64,000 bases of DNA from Phoronis australis. Lineage: Eukaryota; Phoronida; Phoronidae. Position numbers and translations under genes: made by a program. Position 1 is the first letter of the stretch; every line of letters starts with the position of its first letter. Location of the stretch: NCBI GenBank assembly GCA_002633005.1, contig NMRA01001027.1, positions 1 through 64,000 of the forward strand. The letters run 5' to 3'. Of the stretch, positions 12,601-23,144 are shown piece after piece. The notes under the pieces were generated by a model. That model saw only the letters and a program-made list of their open reading frames with translations. It was not told the origin of the DNA and did not search any database.

Positions 12601-15600
12601 AAGCAGCAAATAACGAGGTGATTATGAACTCGAAGTAGCGGTCGTTTACATACATGTAAACTTTACACAATATACATACAGTATATACAAAGATCTTCGT
12701 GTACTTTTGAGTGAAATATAATCATTCGGTATTTGTATCTAATTTGTTATGTCAAAAGTAGTGAGGCAAGCACTGTCTATTAGTGTTACCGTATTTGCCC
12801 TAATAAGCCCCCATGCCCCCGTAAGCGCCTCCCCACATGTTTTCAGACTTCGCTAAAATAAGTGCCCAACCCATGAATGTGTATATATGTGAAAAATGCC
12901 TTACCTAGAGTTCTAAAATTCTACGGTAACATCTTCAATTTATCAATAATATCCGACAGTCTTGAAAAAATCATTGTGCGCCAAATTTCTAGACCACGAG
13001 CCTCGTCACTATATCGATATTTAGCTGTGAATATACACTTCGAACTTTCGCAGTGCTTCAAAAAGAACTCAAAAGTTTTTTGCAAATCTCGCGAGGCACA
13101 TTTCCCTCTGTGGTCTGGCCTTTCAGAACTGACACAGTGTACTTGTCAACAGGAGTGAATCTCGCTCACACGGCACACACACGCAGATGAACTTCAAAAC
13201 AAACGTCACATGACAACAACATGTGTGTTTGTCCAGATTTTTCTCGTGTTGCGGGGTGCGATCTAGTACAGATTTGGACTTAATCTGCGGTTAATCCCGA
13301 CTCCAAAGGAACTTAAAAATCTTAGGTATGCTATTTGGAAAACTTAAGGAGGTTTTCATGTAATTTGTTGTGTCGAAACTATTTATATTGAAGAATTCAA
13401 TTTGCCCTATCAACGATCGCGAGGCAGCGACGGATCGGTCGATGAGTTTTCCCCACAATTTTTAAAAAAGAATCGTAATTTAACAATGAAGTTTGAAAGC
13501 AATGCACCACAATTTTGTGGAAAGTCTGTCATAGGTTACAGGTCCGTCGCAGAGCGTAAATTTGATGAATCCTAGCTTCCGATTTCACCCGTTTCGGAGG
13601 CTGGGTTTCAACCGCCTTAGGCTACAGTAAGCGCCCCCCTCCTGAAACAAATTTTTGTAAGTGCCCTTGGAGCTTGTTAGGACGAATACGGTACATGCCA
13701 AAGATTTTTGAATGGTCTTGTGAATTGTTTCACTGGAAAATTGTTGTTATTTTGCGAAAAATATAATTCACGAGTTGTTCTAGTTGTATTTTGTTTTAAT
13801 TACTGTTTCCCTTATCCAAATTGACTACGCATTTCCTAAATGATGTGCTTTGAGTATATCTGTTTTCTGCCATCCATTTCACTGGATGAACACGTTGACT
13901 GACTCCAGATTAAACCTAGGCCCTTAAAGCAGAATGTTTTTGAGAATTTTTGAAATTACAGATACTGGCCATGTATGGACACATTGGTATTGTGTTCCTC
14001 ACTGTTGATTTATATTGCAGGTACTGGCACCGAGAGGTAGATGGCAGTTGCTGGCTTTTTCAGTACAGTCAAACTTGGGGGGAGTGGTGGTTTTTCTTGG
14101 CACAGCCTCAGCAAGGTTGGTTTCTGGACGGCCCGGGAATAGTCGGATGTAACATGCCCATATTTTGAGATTTCATTCAATGCCTGCGGAGAAAATTTGG
14201 TTCTCAAAATGCAGGGAAATTATATTTGACCATTACCACCAGCACTTATTTATATTAAATATTAATCCATACAGCCTAAACACTAAATAACCACCGTGTA
14301 ATAACCTATACTGTTATTCCCTGTGGAAATAATGATATAGCCGAAAATTGTGATAGTTATGTTTTGTGTGGTGTGAGCGACTGAGCTGCGTGAAGGATAA
14401 CCGATGCCAAGTTGCATATTTTCACTTCGATTGGTTCAGGTGAATGTCACTTGTTTACATTCAACTAACCGTAAGCATCACTCATTTTGTTTTATATTTG
14501 TGTGTTGTAAAAATCTATATGTATTTAGATAAAACTCAAGTTGTGTCTGTATCTTTGGAGCTATCTGTTTTTTCAGTATCGGAGATTGAACGATCGAAAG
14601 TAATGGTTGTATATTGCCCCGGTGCCAATCAAGCTCAGTGGCCATTTTCCAATGAAGTTCATAAGATGAGAATTGCTGAAAAGTTGACCTGCGTACAAGA
14701 ATTTTTCAAGTTCCACAAGCAGATGTTTGCTCCAATCATTCATTTAAATCTCACCGGTGTTTCTGACAAGTTCACTAAAGGGAATGTCGGAGAATCGCCT
14801 GAACATTCCAGGCAGTTATCGGGCGACTCTAAATACGTCAGTGGAAAAAATGTGAAGAGAAGGATTAGAAACAGCGTGAGATGCAAATACAACGCAGAGG
14901 GAAAGTCCTCGCTGAGTAAGGCTAGTCCGAATAAAAGCGTAGCAGAGAACTGTCCTCAGAAACAGGTTATGGAGTCTTCAGAGAACACAACGGAGCAGTC
15001 GGACATTTTCTTGAAACCTGATGGTGGCGAGACAGAATCCACGACGTTGACAGACAGTGTAGAACCGCTTGATACGTACGATATTATCGAAGAAAAAGAT
15101 TACATGAACAAAGAGGAGGATGGAAGCGTAGTCAGACATCGAACAAATTCCCTTCCGTATGTTTGTCCAGACAAAGGTTTGTCTGAGAAACGTCTGAAGC
15201 TGTTGCCGTTTGAGGATCAAGAAGTTGATAATGCTGGCTCGAAGACTCTGAGGGCTCACGTGGTGATGGCATGCAATCTTCCGTTAGGTCAGCTTTTTCT
15301 ATTTTTTCTTTTTATCTCTTTCACTTTATTTATTTATTTATCAATTCCTGAATGTTGTATTATACTGGGTAATTTCAAGGAGGTACACATTTTACTGTGA
15401 AGTTTGGTAGTTCATCTGAACTGCCGCAGGCAACCAGTTTATTATTTTATTTTGCTGCTCCGTCTGATAGGTGCTATACACGTTCTGTGAGAAAACATAA
15501 CTCTTGCTAGGCCACTTACTACTGTAGAACTGGTCTCAACTTGTTCCTGAACTCAGACTAGATGTGACTAACGGACTTGCAAAGAACTGACAGTTTGATA

Positions 15601-18600
15601 TTTCACGAGAATAGGTCCAGTGACATTTCTAGACTCTGCTGATCATTTTATGACCTCAAAAAGTAACAAACAGCCAACTCTTCATTATCCACAGAAAGGA
15701 GCAAGTTAAAACCAATTTTTATGGTAATAGTCTTCAATCAAATTTTATTGATGTAAGACAAGTATACTGCACCTTAATTATACATTTATTCGTACGTAGA
15801 TCATTCCGGGGTTGAACAATTGGTAAGTTCCAAAGACCGTATTAGTTCGCATGGATGCAATCTGAAATTACGTTGCCAGCACAATATCTATTTTGCGTTA
15901 AGTAGTTTGTGGTGTTCAGTGGTTGGATTGTTGCATCTGAGTTAATAGTATTCAACGCTGTGAGTCTGAATCTCATTGTGGACCAGACTTGGGACTAACA
16001 GCGGAATTTCTTTATCTGTTTGAGTTGTCAAAAATAGCCTTAATTTTAGAGTGCCTTAATCATCCGATTGTAATGAATTCTGGCTTTGAGTTGAAAATGT
16101 ACCTTTATCCTAGGTTTTATCTAGTGCAAGGTTGTTCAGAAATGTCAGTCGTCTGTCACTAACATTAGTTCACTTTTTGATTGAAAATTCAATGGCATTG
16201 CCAATATTGGACATTTTAATTTTTCATTGGTCTCTAACCACAACTTTTCAAACATTGTTTGGCGGTATATTTGTTGGACATAACTTGATTCATGACTAGA
16301 TATTAGTTTGGTCAAATTTAAATGGTTTGATTAAAGGAGACTCGTTGAACAGAGCGCTTGACCACGACTTGACTTCATTTTTTTCCAGTTTAGTCGCCAG
16401 TTGTCACACTCTCTGTCTATCTCTAAATGATAAAACACTGATGTATTTTACCGAAACATGACTGTTTACACAGTAGTTCAGTCATCAGAGACCATTAAAG
16501 GAGTGAGTGAATTTCCCGCCTTATTTTAACAATAGGAAGTAGTGAAATGCTCACAATAGGATTCCGTGGTATAAATGAAGAACGGGAGAATTTTGGCCTG
16601 GTATTCAGTGAGCGTTGTATGGAGAAAGGGCTGCTGCCTACTTATACGAATCAATGAGAACAAGGAAATCTTTTGTGCTCCATATTTTGACCTACATCTG
16701 TGAGATTTTGCAGTGGTATCTTCACTGTTGTATAATAATGTCGTGAGAAGTGAATAATACACTTTTGAGCAATATTATGCCAGTCTAATGTAATGTGTGG
16801 TATTGTTTCAGATGGAGATGGTTGCGTTCACTACAAGACATTAGCCAATCAGACTGCAGCTGAGGTGTTAGCTGAGGTAACACTGCTGTGCTGATATTTT
16901 TATAAAACTTGTGATCGTTTGCAGGGCGCTCAACGCCATGATTTTGGGGCCAAATATTGGCGTCATTCCACACTAAAAAATATTTAAAAATCGTGAAATT
17001 GCCATCATCAGACTCAAAAACTCCCCTTCAATAATGATAAAGAAATTCCCACAGAGTTAGAATTACTTATGCAAAACATTTGTTTGGCTGCTTGAGGCAT
17101 TGCCAATGAGCGGTAGCAGTCGGGCTGAAATGGGGATTTTCAATAAAAAAATTCCCCACTCAGATTAGGTACACACACCTTTCCCTCATGTAAGTGAGGG
17201 CCAGAGTTTGAGTGAATGTGGGCACGAGTATGATGTATTGTTGTTGTATTGGTGCATTATGTGTGACTGTTGGTATGGGTGCTTTTGTGATCTTGAATTC
17301 AGTTAAAAAGAATCAACTGCTGGAGATTTCCTTGTAAATGTCACATTTGGATTTGGCGTGTGGTTCTGCAAATGCCTCCTGTCGAATATACGTTGTAACG
17401 TTCTTGGCTTACATACAAAAATTGCACATAGCATGAAGATAAGAGAACTGCCAACCGACACTCAATGGTTTTTACTCCGTCATTACTCTTTTTGCAGACA
17501 TTTAAAGTCTCTGATATTGACATTAGTCGACCATATGATGAACAAGCACAGACAACCGGAGGATGGGTGTAAGTGCAGAGAGTATTTTAAATGATACCAG
17601 TAACAATATCAGTAATATTATCAGTAACGATTAAGTAACACTATTGGTATCAATATCAATTACAATATCAGTAAGAAAAGGATGTTTTTGAGCGTAAGTG
17701 ACTTGGGCGTTCTACTAACATAATTCGAAAAAAACATTGTGATACTTTGCCTAATCACTCTAGGGATATTGCACATTTTTAAGTATATGCCTTCGTATAA
17801 TTTAATGATTTGCATAATTCATGGACAAAGGTTAGAGTATGTGATTGATGAGTGGATCTGTCTATCGTATGGTTTTGATAGGGAACTGTTCATTGCTCAT
17901 ACAATAGTTTGGTGTTTTGTTTCATTTCTTGCCGTGGTTGTCCAACAGGTTTTTTGGTATGGACAGAGACGTTGTGATTCTACGAAAAATCTACGAAGAA
18001 AGTTGTCCCATGTTGTCGTAAGTGAAAAATTCGCTTGCTAATGAATCATCCTCAAAGAGACATGAACACCCAACTTAAATATTAGATAAATGTAGATTAT
18101 CACTTGATGAGGCTGATATTTCACATATTCAGACCGGGATTCTTGCGAATCTCACGGGGGTCTAAACAAGGCAAGTAATGGCCGAAGATGCGTTATAATC
18201 TATCAATCTCAAATAGAGCAATAAACTCTATTTACAAAAGTCACCAAAATGGACGTATTCAACTTCTGTTGCTCAAGATGTCGGTCACTCCTATTCAGTG
18301 CAGTGGATCAGACCACACATGTGAGTGTCCCGTAAAATATTGTAGCATGCCCATCACATTTTTTCACCTCATTGTTTTCTAATGCTCATTTGGTAAGTCT
18401 TTGCATTAGCTGACAGTAATTGTCAATGGTTACATGGTGGGATAATGATCACGTGAAGGATTAAGATATGTAACTGACTGCTACATGGTTATAAACTGTG
18501 ACGCCTTGGTCTCTTGACACTTAAAATTTTGATGTAACTTGTAAAGGGTAAGAGTTCAGTGTAGTTATAATTGCAACTTTTGTAGTGAAAAAAGTGGCGC

Positions 18601-21600
18601 CACTCCAATATTCTCAAAATTTAAGACATTTGACATGCAATTTGGGAGATATCTTGTGTTTTTCCCAGAAACGCGTTTTCGATCTTACTCTAGAGATTCA
18701 AAATTTGTCGAAACTGAAATTAACTGGATTTTTTGTTTACGTTTATTCTAATTGTTTCGACTAACTTATTCCCAGGCTAAATTGCATGGAATGTAAGTGG
18801 TTATGACTAAAAAATTCATTATTTTTGATATGATATCCTATCTTTATTGAGGCGCACTCATTCACTTGGTCTTTATGTTGTAGATTCATTGGAAAGGGTA
18901 TTATCAGGTCTCCTCCCAAGGAGGTATGGAATTGCCTGCAGAACCCCTTAACGAGGTTTACCTATGACGAGCAGTTGAAGGTATGTTAAAACCAAAAATC
19001 TTGAACTGGGAAAGAAACTTGTCGTGATCATTTCAAACTCTATACAACGGAGTTAATGATCTGTCGACAAAATTACCAAGGAAACAAGCAAGGAAAGTGT
19101 AACTTCCCTTGAGAGCTGGCAATAAACAATCAAAAAGATTGCAAAGCCAGAAGCAGTCTTCAGAAGAATACTCTCACCAGTGTTTGGGACCCTTAACTTC
19201 TTTACGCTATAGGTGAGGGGGAACTTCTTTAAACTATAGGTGAAGGGGCCCACACCCACCAGCACCAAAGAAGGCCAACTAGTGCTGGATTGAGGTCTGC
19301 CTCTGGCTAGCTTGGGACTTGTGAAACGATTTGGTGAAGAGTGATATATACATTAAAGTTGGTGATTGAGTTGTCAATGAGAATTTTTTTATTGCAAACA
19401 TAAATTTAAGGCAGCATTTCACCCTGTTTCGCTGGTTAAAAAACAAGAATCAAATTATGGAAAATCTCACCAACGCGTTTACTTCAATTATAGGTCTGAT
19501 GTTGGCTCTCCCAAACAAAAACGTTCATTCGCTATTTTCAAATTCGCAGCTTTAGGGTCGGCCAAACGCAGTGAACTCTGAAACATTTTCTTAAGTTGCT
19601 GATACTTCCAATGTTTTTGTTGGTAACGTAAAATAGAATCTTATCATGGTGAGGAATGTTCTGATGATATAAGTTGGATTTTGTGAAAGGAAAATGTCTG
19701 ATTGGACGCAGTTTTCGATTTTAAGCCAGCTGAACTGGGCAAAATGTGTCTGAGTGTATGTGTTCTTTAGTGTTATTACTTTAACTTATTTTGTAGAAAC
19801 TTGAGGTTGTCAAGGACCTTGGAAATGGCATGAAAATTGGTAATTGTTTATTGTTTTCTTGATTGCTAATGGTGTAGTACGATAATTTTCTCTAAGTTGT
19901 GAGGGCGCAGTAGTATTTTGCTGCGGGATAAACAAAGATTTCTCACCTAAATTTTCTTGTTAAAGTTACTTTGGATGTTGAGGAAGAAGACCGTGGAAGT
20001 TGAAAATTTTCCAAAATCTTTTTTTAAGACAGAGGCAAAGTTGAAACAAGATTGGTTAGAGACGGTAGTGAAGTGAAATGAAAATCAGAAAATATTCAAC
20101 AGAAAACTGATTGAGAATTTGTCGAAAAAGTATTCCGAAATTAAGCTGATTCTTTTTACCTTGAGCAAAGTTTGTGTAACTTTTTTGAAAACAACAAGGA
20201 ATGTCATATTATTATTATTAAAATTATTGCTGTTATTAATATTGTTATTGATATTATTACTTATGCCAGGAAATAAATTCAAAAATGAAATTCAAGTAAT
20301 TTACTCAAATGTTAAAGAAATATTATCACACTTAATTTCAGGTAATCAAGTTTTCTAGAAACTTTTAGCTTGCTTTTAAATCAATGATGTTACTATTATA
20401 TTCCTTTTTGTGAAGTTGGTAAAATTTTCTTGGTTTCTAAGTACCAACCACTATTTAACACCGTGACAGTGGAATGATTTGAAAAATTCAAAGTGTATTT
20501 TGTAATCGATTTGAATTTCAGTTCATATGCACCATGAAGTGGTGCAGATATTTCGGCGGGAGGCGCGAGACTTCTGTGTCTTGCAGAGTGAGCGGTTGGA
20601 GAGCAATAAACGCATCCTGTGTCTCCACTCAGTGGATCACAAGTGTTTCTCTACCAAACTGGGATCACCTCTAGGACTGGTAAAATGCTCATTGTTTAGA
20701 CTGAGTCTGACGCCTGTTTTCTACTTGAAGTAACTGCTCTACTGATGAGATTGGATTGTAGGACGTCGCATTACCTTGTGAAACTTTTGGCTGTGTTCAG
20801 ACCGACTGCCTTAGACTTCTGAAGCTAACGAAGTTGTGTGTTGTCATAAACTTGCATACCAGGCAGACATTCATTGAATAGTACCTCTGCTATTGGTGCA
20901 TCATAGTGCGTTACAGTGTTGACTGACACTAATCATTTAAACCATCTTTGTTTACTTGATGCGTAAATTATAGATTGAGGTTTTGACATGTAATTAATCT
21001 ATGCACCATGTACTTTATCTGGATGAAGAATGATGTCCATCAAGTATTCTTGATTTACTGAATAATTTTATCCAATTGGTGAGTCAAATTTCAGGTGAAT
21101 TTTATCAGACTCAATTGAGTACTTACAAGAAGTTGAACGTTTTCGACCGTTAATGGCTGCAGTCATTCTCAGAAATATGGTAAGGTTGACTTGCAATCAG
21201 TTGGCGAAATTCCTGCTTTTGTCCTCGTAATATGATGTCATAAATATGAGAAAGAGGGATACTGACATTTGTCATGGTTCATGACCCTGTCGTCTGCTTT
21301 CCTAATAAATAGGCTTTCATGTGTCCAGCGTGTTTTCTTTCTGGCGTCATAACCAAGAATTTTGGAAGGGTCGTATAGCATGACGTAGGTCAGTACCATC
21401 TTTTTGACATTGATGACATCGTATTACATGTCCAAAACAGAAACTTCCTCACATGACTGCGAGTCCACTTAACCATCATTCTGAGGATGACCACAACCAT
21501 TGATGATTGAAAACATTCAATTTATTGCAAGTTCTTAAGCGTGTCTCATGAAATTTGCCTGAAAAAAGATCTTCATTAAGTTTTTTAGCTTGTTTTACAT

Positions 21601-22397
21601 TATTTTAGTGAAAAGTGACCAAACATGTTTATTTAATGAAAACACAGTGTTGTCTGCTTATGAGACTATTAAGTTTCTCAAGTGATGTCTGCTCAACTTT
21701 GTTTTCTAGTTCTTCTCTAGTGGCTGGGTGATTGAGCCAGTTCGTAGTGATGACGGCAAGTTGCTTTCGATGGTGACGTATTTTGTTCAGGTAACTATAT
21801 AAAATATTGAATTAAATTTTTAACCTTTTGAATTATAGTGGAAGATAGAATGCTTGATGTGTGAGGAATAATTTAGCCGAGGAACTTTTTAAAATGTAAT
21901 ATTCTTTTGTAGCATTGAGAAGTTACATAATAGCAGTAGACTATAGACAACAATTAAATAAAACACATCAGAATGGGAATAGTCTCCTGTTGTAATTTTT
22001 TGCAAATAAGTCCTTTCAAAAAAGAGTTTTTTGCACAATTGCAAAAAATATGCATGGTTGAACCCTAAACCTTACCCATTAAGTGGACACTAAAACCACA
22101 ACTATGCTAAATGCAAAAAAATCTAAAAAAGTCATAACTTCTGCAACTTTCTGTAAAGTAATTTCCTTGTTGTTGAGGAGCTGCTTGACTCCTTCCTCAA
22201 ACTCAGCAGTGATGAGCCAAACTCGTTACTTGGATGATTGGAATCAAGTGGCGGTGAACACTAATGATCTTTGTTTTGCATTATAGATGGAGCTAGGTGA
22301 CAGAGAGAGTGGCGGCTTCATGGTGGATGAGATCGCGGCTAAACAGCCCACCAGTATTGCATTGCTGCGCCAGTATCTCGCTGATCCTATGTTTTAA
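344..22397 (+). CDS. Membrane-anchored double-START-domain lipid-transfer protein (14 exons, 682 aa)
   Basis: Fourteen exons join in phase (344-439, 754-807, 11896-12048, 12373-12617, 14021-14115, 14577-15287, 16812-16876, 17498-17568, 17949-18017, 18884-18980, 19797-19839, 20522-20679, 21710-21790, 22287-22397), totalling 2049 nt. All introns are GT-AG. Residues 2-27 form a hydrophobic anchor. Residues about 37-270 read as one START fold, with a GWSLLG start and a later LKEWDTF segment. Residues 272-450 are a polar, Ser/Glu-rich linker. Residues about 455-682 form a second START domain, with GKGIIRSPPKEVW, ARDFCVLQ, SSGWVIEP, VTYFVQMEL and the closing helix AAKQPTSIALLRQYL. START domains bind one lipid in a closed pocket. 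The second domain resembles the STARD9 type by my recollection of that family. I infer lipid or sterol transfer at an ER or other membrane; the ligand is unknown. The start is the first in-frame ATG. None of the fifteen human STARD proteins has two START domains. Confidence 0.92.
634..694. repeat. (TG)n microsatellite in intron 1
   Basis: A perfect TG run to about 674, then a degenerate stretch with TTGCGTGTGCGTC interruptions. It lies 60 bp upstream of exon 2 and produces spurious Cys-Val open frames. Confidence 0.97.
754..807 (+). CDS. Double-START gene exon 2
   Basis: An 18-codon exon (STLQVKAEDVLHIIKASK) preceded by a pyrimidine-rich acceptor ending TTTTCAG and followed by GTTTGT. It supplies the first helix of START domain 1 and is phase 0 on both sides, matching exons 1 and 3. 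Confidence 0.82.
3036..3522. mobile_element. Non-autonomous DNA transposon (MITE) with GGCCCTTTCATA termini
   Basis: The left end reads GGCCCTTTCATATTGAC and the right end, inverted, GGCCTTTCATACTAAC. Subterminal sequences also match in inverted orientation (TTAACTCCGGCCTG against TCCAGGACCGGAATTAA). There are internal repeats of GTTAACTG and GTCGACG. About 487 bp with no coding capacity. Confidence 0.7.
4048..4227 (+). pseudogene. THAP-like ORF fragment, left arm of fold-back element
   Basis: MCQTCFVPGCTHYRLTDRRT begins with the C-X4-C half of a THAP finger, but the later C-X2-H half and the AVPTIF-like box are not seen before the stop after about 59 codons. Probably a non-functional remnant. 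Confidence 0.35.
4284..4413 (-). pseudogene. THAP-like ORF fragment, right arm of fold-back element
   Basis: MPHCCCVRGCTHYGQKPVSS is the mirror copy of the left-arm start and keeps C-X4-C. It runs a little over 40 codons to a stop near 4284 with no further domain. Confidence 0.35.
5034..5108. repeat. 38-bp tandem duplication
   Basis: TAACATAACAAAAAACGGTA followed by TGAAACA occurs twice with a 38-bp period. Recent local duplication in intron 2. Confidence 0.9.
8855..9003 (-). mobile_element. tRNA-derived SINE
   Basis: Read on the - strand from about 9003 it starts GGAGACAGGGTGGCCGAATG, with an A-box-like TGGCCGAATGG, and continues to a B box GGTTCGAATCC at 8937-8947 about 50 bases later. 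The body then runs about 75 bp without tRNA similarity. The head looks like a Leu/Ser-type tRNA, but there is no convincing anticodon arm, so it is not a functional tRNA gene. Confidence 0.7.
9202..9720 (-). pseudogene. 3' remnant of a non-LTR retrotransposon ORF2 (reverse transcriptase C-terminus)
   Basis: On the - strand the 3' end reads GRPKRRWRDDIMQRDGATWP, then RTAKNRKQWRDLAEGYFLQW and a TGA at 9202. This is the familiar C-terminal tail of endonuclease/reverse-transcriptase LINE proteins. Upstream are VTDYEYLGQTITMKETTKQ and WRRAGHVARMKDNRWTLR, broken by frameshifts and stops. The catalytic RT and endonuclease parts are absent, so this is a 5'-truncated dead copy. The clade cannot be fixed from the tail alone. 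Confidence 0.82.
9925..10237 (-). repeat. Dispersed repeat, copy A
   Basis: Its reverse complement matches 55895-56200. Shared blocks include ATTTGCATGCTCCTAACT, GGTGACCTTTGCACTAATGA and ACATTT-GCA near the far end. Diverged and non-coding. Confidence 0.75.
11896..12048 (+). CDS. Double-START gene exon 3: start of START domain 1
   Basis: Fifty-one codons with the typical opening FHGWSLLGTSQGCCVW (GW-LLG followed by a V-W segment). The acceptor is CTTTCAG and the donor GTATGT, phase 0 on both sides. It is rich in cysteine, with six in 51 residues. Confidence 0.9.
12373..12617 (+). CDS. Double-START gene exon 4: core of START domain 1
   Basis: Begins GVLQFLRNIKILKEWDTFIY, which corresponds to the helix and R-EWD segment conserved in START domains. 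It continues through a strand run to KQQITR. It ends in phase 2 (AG) before GTGATT and joins exon 5. Confidence 0.9.
12787..13693. mobile_element. DNA transposon with TACCGTATT termini in intron 4
   Basis: The left end reads TACCGTATTTGCCCTAATAA. The right end, inverted, reads TACCGTATTCGTCCTAACAA. About 907 bp, inserted between exons 4 and 5. Subterminal AAGCGCC/AAGTGCCC motifs recur near both ends. No transposase ORF is evident. Confidence 0.78.
14021..14115 (+). CDS. Double-START gene exon 5: START domain 1
   Basis: Encodes YWHREVDGSCWLFQYSQ and WWFFLAQPQQ after the split Arg. The donor is GTTGGT (phase 1) and the acceptor TTATATTGCAG. The exon is strikingly Trp-rich. A short MITE sits about 20 bp downstream in the intron. 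Confidence 0.87.
14136..14239. mobile_element. Palindromic MITE, copy 1 (intron 5)
   Basis: GGGAATAGTCGGATGTAACA at the left is matched, inverted, by GGTAATGGTCAAATATAATT at the right, and ATTTTGAGA by TTCTCAAAAT inside. Same family as 34621-34742 and 60061-60178, more diverged. It lies 20 bp after the exon 5 donor. Confidence 0.65.
14577..15287 (+). CDS. Double-START gene exon 6: end of START 1 and disordered linker
   Basis: A large 711-nt exon. Residues about 216-271 close START domain 1 (VMVVYCPGANQAQWPF and FFKFHKQMFAPIIHL). Residues 272-450 are a hydrophilic linker rich in Ser, Glu, Lys and Asp with no recognisable fold, ending RAHVVMACNLPLG. The open frame runs on into the intron to 15400, but GTCAGC at 15288 is the donor that joins exon 7 in phase. 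Confidence 0.88.
16812..16876 (+). CDS. Double-START gene exon 7
   Basis: Encodes DGDGCVHYKTLANQTAAEVL, the lead-in to START domain 2. The acceptor is TTGTTTCAG, the donor GTAACA. It starts in phase 1 and ends in phase 0. Confidence 0.85.
17498..17568 (+). CDS. Double-START gene exon 8
   Basis: Encodes TFKVSDIDISRPYDEQAQTT then GGW. The acceptor is CTTTTTGCAG. The donor GTAAGT follows GGATGGGT, giving phase 2. Confidence 0.85.
17949..18017 (+). CDS. Double-START gene exon 9
   Basis: Encodes VFFGMDRDVVILRKIYEESC, the 'GW-F--xxDVVILRK' strand pair of START domain 2. Acceptor CCAACAG, donor GTAAGT. It is 69 nt long and joins exons 8 and 10 in phase. Confidence 0.87.
18884..18980 (+). CDS. Double-START gene exon 10: START domain 2 core
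   Basis: Encodes SFIGKGIIRSPPKEVWNCLQ and NPLTRFTYDEQLK. This is the classic 'G-G-I-a-p--VW--l-dp--R--yd' START segment, closest by eye to STARD9-type domains. Confidence 0.92.
19797..19839 (+). CDS. Double-START gene exon 11
   Basis: A 43-nt exon encoding KLEVVKDLGNGMKI plus the first base of Val567. Acceptor TTTTGTAG, donor GTAATT. It fits the strand after the conserved helix of START domain 2. Confidence 0.85.
20522..20679 (+). CDS. Double-START gene exon 12
   Basis: Encodes VHMHHEVVQIFRREARDFCV and onward through RILCLHSVDHKCF. The 'RDFCVL' strand is a START hallmark. The acceptor is GAATTTCAG and the donor GTAAAA. Confidence 0.92.
21710..21790 (+). CDS. Double-START gene exon 13
   Basis: Encodes FFSSGWVIEPVRSDDGKLLS then MVTYFVQ, the 'SGW-i-P' strand and 'vtYvvQ' strand of the fold. 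The acceptor is TTTTCTAG, the donor GTAACT, and the exon is phase 0 on both sides. Confidence 0.92.
22287..22397 (+). CDS. Double-START gene exon 14: C-terminal helix and stop
   Basis: Encodes MELGDRESGGFMVDEIAAKQ then PTSIALLRQYLADPMF and TAA. This is the closing amphipathic helix that caps the START lipid pocket, so the protein ends at the domain edge. No canonical AATAAA follows within about 250 bp, so the 3' end of the mRNA is unplaced. Confidence 0.92.
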   Translation: MELGDRESGGFMVDEIAAKQPTSIALLRQYLADPMF

Positions 22398-22657
22398 AAG
22401 CCGTACCATGTTCTGTGTAATAGCATCTGGGCTGAATTGCAGAAAACTGTAAGCCTCATCCATCGCATAACTTTGATAATTGCGCGATGTGAAAAGCATC
22501 AGTCAACAATGGCAGTGTGACCCGCGATACTGTGATTTAATTGTTGTTATCCATCACACCACCTTTAGGCAACGGGGCCCAGAAATCTCAAAATTAATAA
22601 CTTAATATCGAAATTGTTTGCCTTAATTGGTTAAAGTTATGCCAAACGCTCAGAAGA

Positions 22658-23144
22658 CAGGGCTTGGAATTTTCCGCGGAAACGCGGATTTCCGCTTTTT
22701 TCAAATGTGCTCTCCGCTTTTTTTATAATATTTCCGCGTAAAAAAATCGGATTTGATATAAAATTTCCGCGGCAGACGACGTTCACCTCGAAAAGCGGAA
22801 GTTGCTCTTTATGTTTCGGAGGAACGTAAATTGTCAACATTGCCGGGGCATCTGGGACAGCGTGGTGGGATTTTCAATGGCGTCTCGTGTTATTGTTAAG
22901 CGCGGCGAAAAATACTACCGCTCTGCAGCCAAAAATGTGTGGGTTGGGAGTGGACGGGCGAGCTAAAAGGACGCAGACGCATGCTACTGATGGTGGTAAC
23001 GTTTTTTTTTTTTTTAGTCCTCCCGATTTTTGTCGGGGAAAGGTTCACATTGACCATTTCAAGGCTGGTTATCGGGGGCATGATTTGGGCCGTAAAAGTT
23101 TCAAAAGTTTCCGCGTTTTTTGTCATTGGTCATTCCAAGCCCTG
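22658..23144. mobile_element. hAT-like MITE, CAGGGCTTGGAAT termini
   Basis: CAGGGCTTGGAAT at the left and its exact inverse ATTCCAAGCCCTG at the right enclose 487 bp. AGAAGA is directly repeated immediately outside both ends, fitting a target-site duplication. The inner sequence has runs of CGCGGA and TTTCCGC. The CAGGG terminus is hAT-like, though the visible duplication is 6 rather than 8 bp. Confidence 0.8.
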
